Shown here: positions 61,434-64,000 of the stretch, piece by piece
Layout of the letters: every line of letters starts with the position of its first letter
How positions within the stretch are numbered: the first letter of the stretch is position 1
Assembly (NCBI GenBank): GCA_036785325.1
Contig: JAXIVH010000033.1
Location: 4,001,040-4,065,039 of the forward strand
Reading direction: 5' to 3'
Source of the DNA: Urophycis tenuis
Taxonomy: Eukaryota > Chordata > Actinopteri > Gadiformes > Phycidae
Length of the DNA stretch: 64,000 bases
Notes under the pieces: model-generated
What the model was told of the DNA's origin: nothing
Seen by the model: the letters and a program-made list of their open reading frames with translations, nothing else
The model's database searches: none
Position numbers and translations under genes: made by a program

Positions 61434-61606
61434 AAACAGACGGGAGGCTCGTGGCGTTATGTAATCCTTCATATATAGCACCATGGGAACAGGACTGAAG
61501 AATCCACTGAAAATGTACACCGAGAGAGATTACAATTGGGATTATTGGTTAGGTTTATAGCATGGATTTGCATCCCGTTGGCCTTTCACCTGGCAGGCAT
61601 TCTCGG

Positions 61607-62035
61607 TTCCAAACAACAGCAAGGTGATGGAACCGCAGACGTTCATACACAGACGCCACACCGACTGCTTTGGGCCCGTCGCCCCCAATGCGTCGACATC
61701 GCCGCCATATTGGAGAGGGCCACGACTGGCTTGTACACAAACACACGTTAGCGGTGTGAGCTGCAGTTTGTAAGCTATGATTTCACTTGCATGTAAAAAA
61801 TGACCCATTGAAAATTGAATTTGGTCGAGAAACGTAAAGACGTAAAGGGCTTTTTATCTAGAAAAGCGTGCGTTTGTCGCCCTGCGCGTGCTCACAGACC
61901 TCTCCAATATGGCAGCGATGTAAACGCACACGCTCCGAAGGGCAACGCAGTGTGTGTTGAATGTACGCGTCTGGATTGTGTATGGTATGGACGCACTCGG
62001 CTCCATCACGGAACCCAGATAACCAGGCCCGGTCA
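61607..62035. repeat. Imperfect inverted repeat pair in the SRCR gene 3' UTR
   Basis: 61607-61745 resembles the reverse complement of 61885-62035; the best core is GCCATATTGGAGAGG and its inverse. Both lie between the stop codon (61433) and the AATAAA at 62333. Confidence 0.7.
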
Positions 62036-62332
62036 CATTGATTGAGACGGGCAAAAAAAAAAAAAAAACGATTAAAAAAGGGTCATACTAGTGAATGTGG
62101 CTGCTGTGTACTTTAATGGGATTGAAATAATAGTTGAAGAGAGTCTGCTTGCTACGCTTTTTCATGTATTTGTATTGGATTCAATATCCTGAAGGGCTTA
62201 TTGTTGCCTCTTTAAGACCTACTATATTACAGGCTTTGTGTTTTAGTTTTGGTCCACTGCTTACGATAATGTGAAATAACAAAGTATCATTCACTGTGCC
62301 AAGGTTGGTTTTCTCTTAGCCATGTACTTTTG

Positions 62333-62338
62333 AATAAA
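62333..62338 (+). terminator. Polyadenylation signal AATAAA of the SRCR receptor gene
   Basis: Canonical hexamer 900 bp after the stop, followed by a GT-rich stretch (CAATGTTTCGTTAC). Confidence 0.7.
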
Positions 62339-62730
62339 GTATTGAATATTGCTTTACAATGTTTCGTTACTTTAGAGTGAAGGATAAAATGAAAGGGCCG
62401 TCCGAATCTTGACTACAGTATTCCACTCCCATCTATAACGCTTCTGCATCAAGTGTATACATATATACACACACACAAAAGAGAGAGAGAGAGGGAGAGA
62501 GAGAAAGGTAAACAAACTGGAAGAAGGAAGTGCTGGTGGGGCAAACAGACCACGCAGACATTCCAGTGGGTGTGGTCAGCACACAGGTAAGTCATGTTGC
62601 GACCTGTGCTCACCTGTTCTGCTGCAGCAGCAAGACATTGCTTACATTTCTCCAGACGGGTTATTCACATTTTCTCTCTTTCTGTCTGTCCCTCCCACCC
62701 TCGCCCCATCTCTCCCCCCTCCTCTCTGCG

Positions 62731-62822
62731 ACACATACAGGAGCACCTCTGCTACACATACAGGAGCACCTCTGCTACACATACAGGAGCACCTCTGCTA
62801 CACATACAGGAACACCTCTGCT
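62731..62822. repeat. 23-bp tandem repeat, four copies
   Basis: Units ACACATACAGGAGCACCTC plus TGCT start at 62731 and 62754. The last copy has one base change. It lies 80 bp before the SH3BGRL3-like start codon. Confidence 0.93.
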
Positions 62823-62901
62823 CGCTCACTCTGTCATTCTGCTTTGAGCCAAAGGGCTCCTCCAAGCCATTTGTGGGGATTTGTTGTCCAGGCGTCTGAT
62901 C

Positions 62902-63535
62902 ATGTCAGAAATCAGGCTGTATTACACCAGCGTGAGCTGCGATCGCCAGGTACCGTATTGGTTTTGTTCACTTTGTGTGTTTTGTCCACTTTTCACGCGA
63001 CGCCCTCCTGCCTGAATGCTTCTGGGTGTGTGGTCACCGCCACCACATTTCTTCACTCCTGTCACTTCAGCGTCTTGTGCCGTTCTCACATCTCCAGCCC
63101 GTGCAGTGCCGAGCGTACTGTACCTGTAGTGTCATAGTTCACTTTGGTGCGCGGCACTCACACTCATTGTCATGTCATGTCAACAACAGCAACAACAACA
63201 ACAACAACAACAAATTCAGCTGGCTCTGCATTTCATCCGCTGTTCCAGGTGAAGAAAAAACAGCAACACCTAATGTCCATTTTGGACTCCAAGGGCATCG
63301 CCCACACTGACGTGGACATCTCCCAGAGCGAAGACAACAAGGAGGAGATGCGCAGGATGGCTGGCAGTGAGGTGGCCTTGGCCCCCCAGATATGCAACGG
63401 GAGCCGGTACTGCGGGGTGAGTCCCAACGCCACCGCCACCATCATCTGTGTATCTGATCACAATAAACAGCTTGTCAACGACATCATGTGCCCCAGGCAG
63501 CCTCACCTCTATGTGTGTGGTGTGTGTGCGTGGTG

Positions 63536-63567
<32 letters not shown>

Positions 63568-63951
63568 TGCGTGTGTGTATGTGTGTGCGTGCGTGCGTGC
63601 GTGTGTGTGTGTGTAAATAAGGATCAGATCAATGTTTACTGAGCAGCAAAAGATACTCCGGCAGATAGCCGGGGCCTGCAGGAACCAGTTTCCTGCAGGG
63701 AACGCCTGTCAAACAGCCTGTGTTTCTGGAGTGCCTTGAGTCTCTGCGTGGGCTGCAGGGCATGCATGCTCAGAGCCTGGCACCACAGACAGACACACAA
63801 CGCTTCAACGTGTAGAGACTATAGACCCACTACCCGAGCGTGTTTGGTCTTTGAACTTGTAAAAAAAAAAAATGTTTTACACACACGCACACACACACAC
63901 ACACACAGGTACACAGGCACACACGCACGCACATACGCAGACACGCACAGT

Positions 63952-63982
<31 letters not shown>

Positions 63983-64000
63983 TCACACACACATGCACAC
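62902..64000 (+). CDS. SH3BGRL3-like protein, first two coding exons; gene continues beyond the window
   Basis: Coding exons 62902-62949 (MSEIRLYYTSVSCDRQ) and 63249-63416 (ends APQICNGSRYCG), both phase 0 with donors GTACCG and GTGAGT. The third exon, which in the family begins with a DY motif, is not found before 64000. The pattern VDISQ, EEMRRMAG and PPQI/APQI with NG-YCG is closer to SH3BGRL3 than to SH3BGRL2. The fold is glutaredoxin-like, small and probably cytosolic. At the position of the glutaredoxin CxxC it reads CDRQ, keeping the first Cys, unlike human SH3BGRL3. The family is related to SH3BGRL2 about 16 kb upstream. The start Met is chosen because the exon fits the family N-terminus exactly. 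Confidence 0.82.
63515..63614. repeat. (TG)n/(TGCG)n microsatellite
   Basis: About 100 bp, a short distance after SH3BGRL3-like exon 2. Confidence 0.95.
63873..64000. repeat. (CA)n microsatellite reaching the window edge
   Basis: CA with CGCA and CAGG interruptions, continuing beyond the last base. Confidence 0.93.

Overview
The window is nuclear DNA from a ray-finned fish. The evidence is intron-split vertebrate genes with canonical GT-AG junctions, teleost-type tRNA-derived SINEs, an L1-type LINE, hAT elements and a very high density of long dinucleotide arrays. The organism may be a cod-like fish (Gadiformes). This rests on the heavy microsatellite load and on a Gmr1-like LTR element, a group first described from Atlantic cod, so it is inference only. 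Nothing bacterial or viral was found and there is no CRISPR array.

Layout, left to right. (1) 1194-17016 (+): MTMR9, a catalytically dead myotubularin, in ten coding exons. Its intron 6 holds a full LTR retrotransposon (4120-9012, minus strand), and its last exon carries a 1-base frameshift. (2) 17456-25785: gene-poor spacer with a 200-N assembly gap. (3) 25786-27927 (-): FAM167A in two coding exons, tail-to-tail with MTMR9; exon 1 sits between two 177-bp direct repeats. (4) 32498-37008 (-): LCA5 (lebercilin) in eight coding exons. (5) 39475-46191 (+): SH3BGRL2 in four coding exons, head-to-head with LCA5. (6) 48536-61433 (+): a large type I membrane receptor in 16 coding exons, with signal peptide, nine SRCR domains, two Ig-like domains, one membrane span and a tyrosine-containing tail. 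All exon phases agree, giving 1274 residues. (7) 62902 to beyond the right edge (+): the first two exons of an SH3BGRL3-like gene.

MTMR9 with FAM167A corresponds to a neighbourhood on human 8p23, and LCA5 with SH3BGRL2 to one on human 6q14. The window joins two ancestral blocks and places an SRCR-Ig receptor between two SH3BGRL-family genes. The genes do not form one pathway: phosphoinositide regulation (MTMR9), cilium (LCA5), small thioredoxin-fold adaptors (SH3BGRL2, SH3BGRL3-like) and probable innate recognition (SRCR receptor).

The observations most worth following are: the nine-SRCR/two-Ig receptor, with alternating SRCR types and a matched disulfide loss in domain 6; the LTR element, whose integrase precedes reverse transcriptase and whose capsid resembles the vertebrate SCAN domain; a duplicated 5' splice site downstream of SH3BGRL2 exon 3; and several short perfect inverted repeats with tiny loops that look like template-switch scars.
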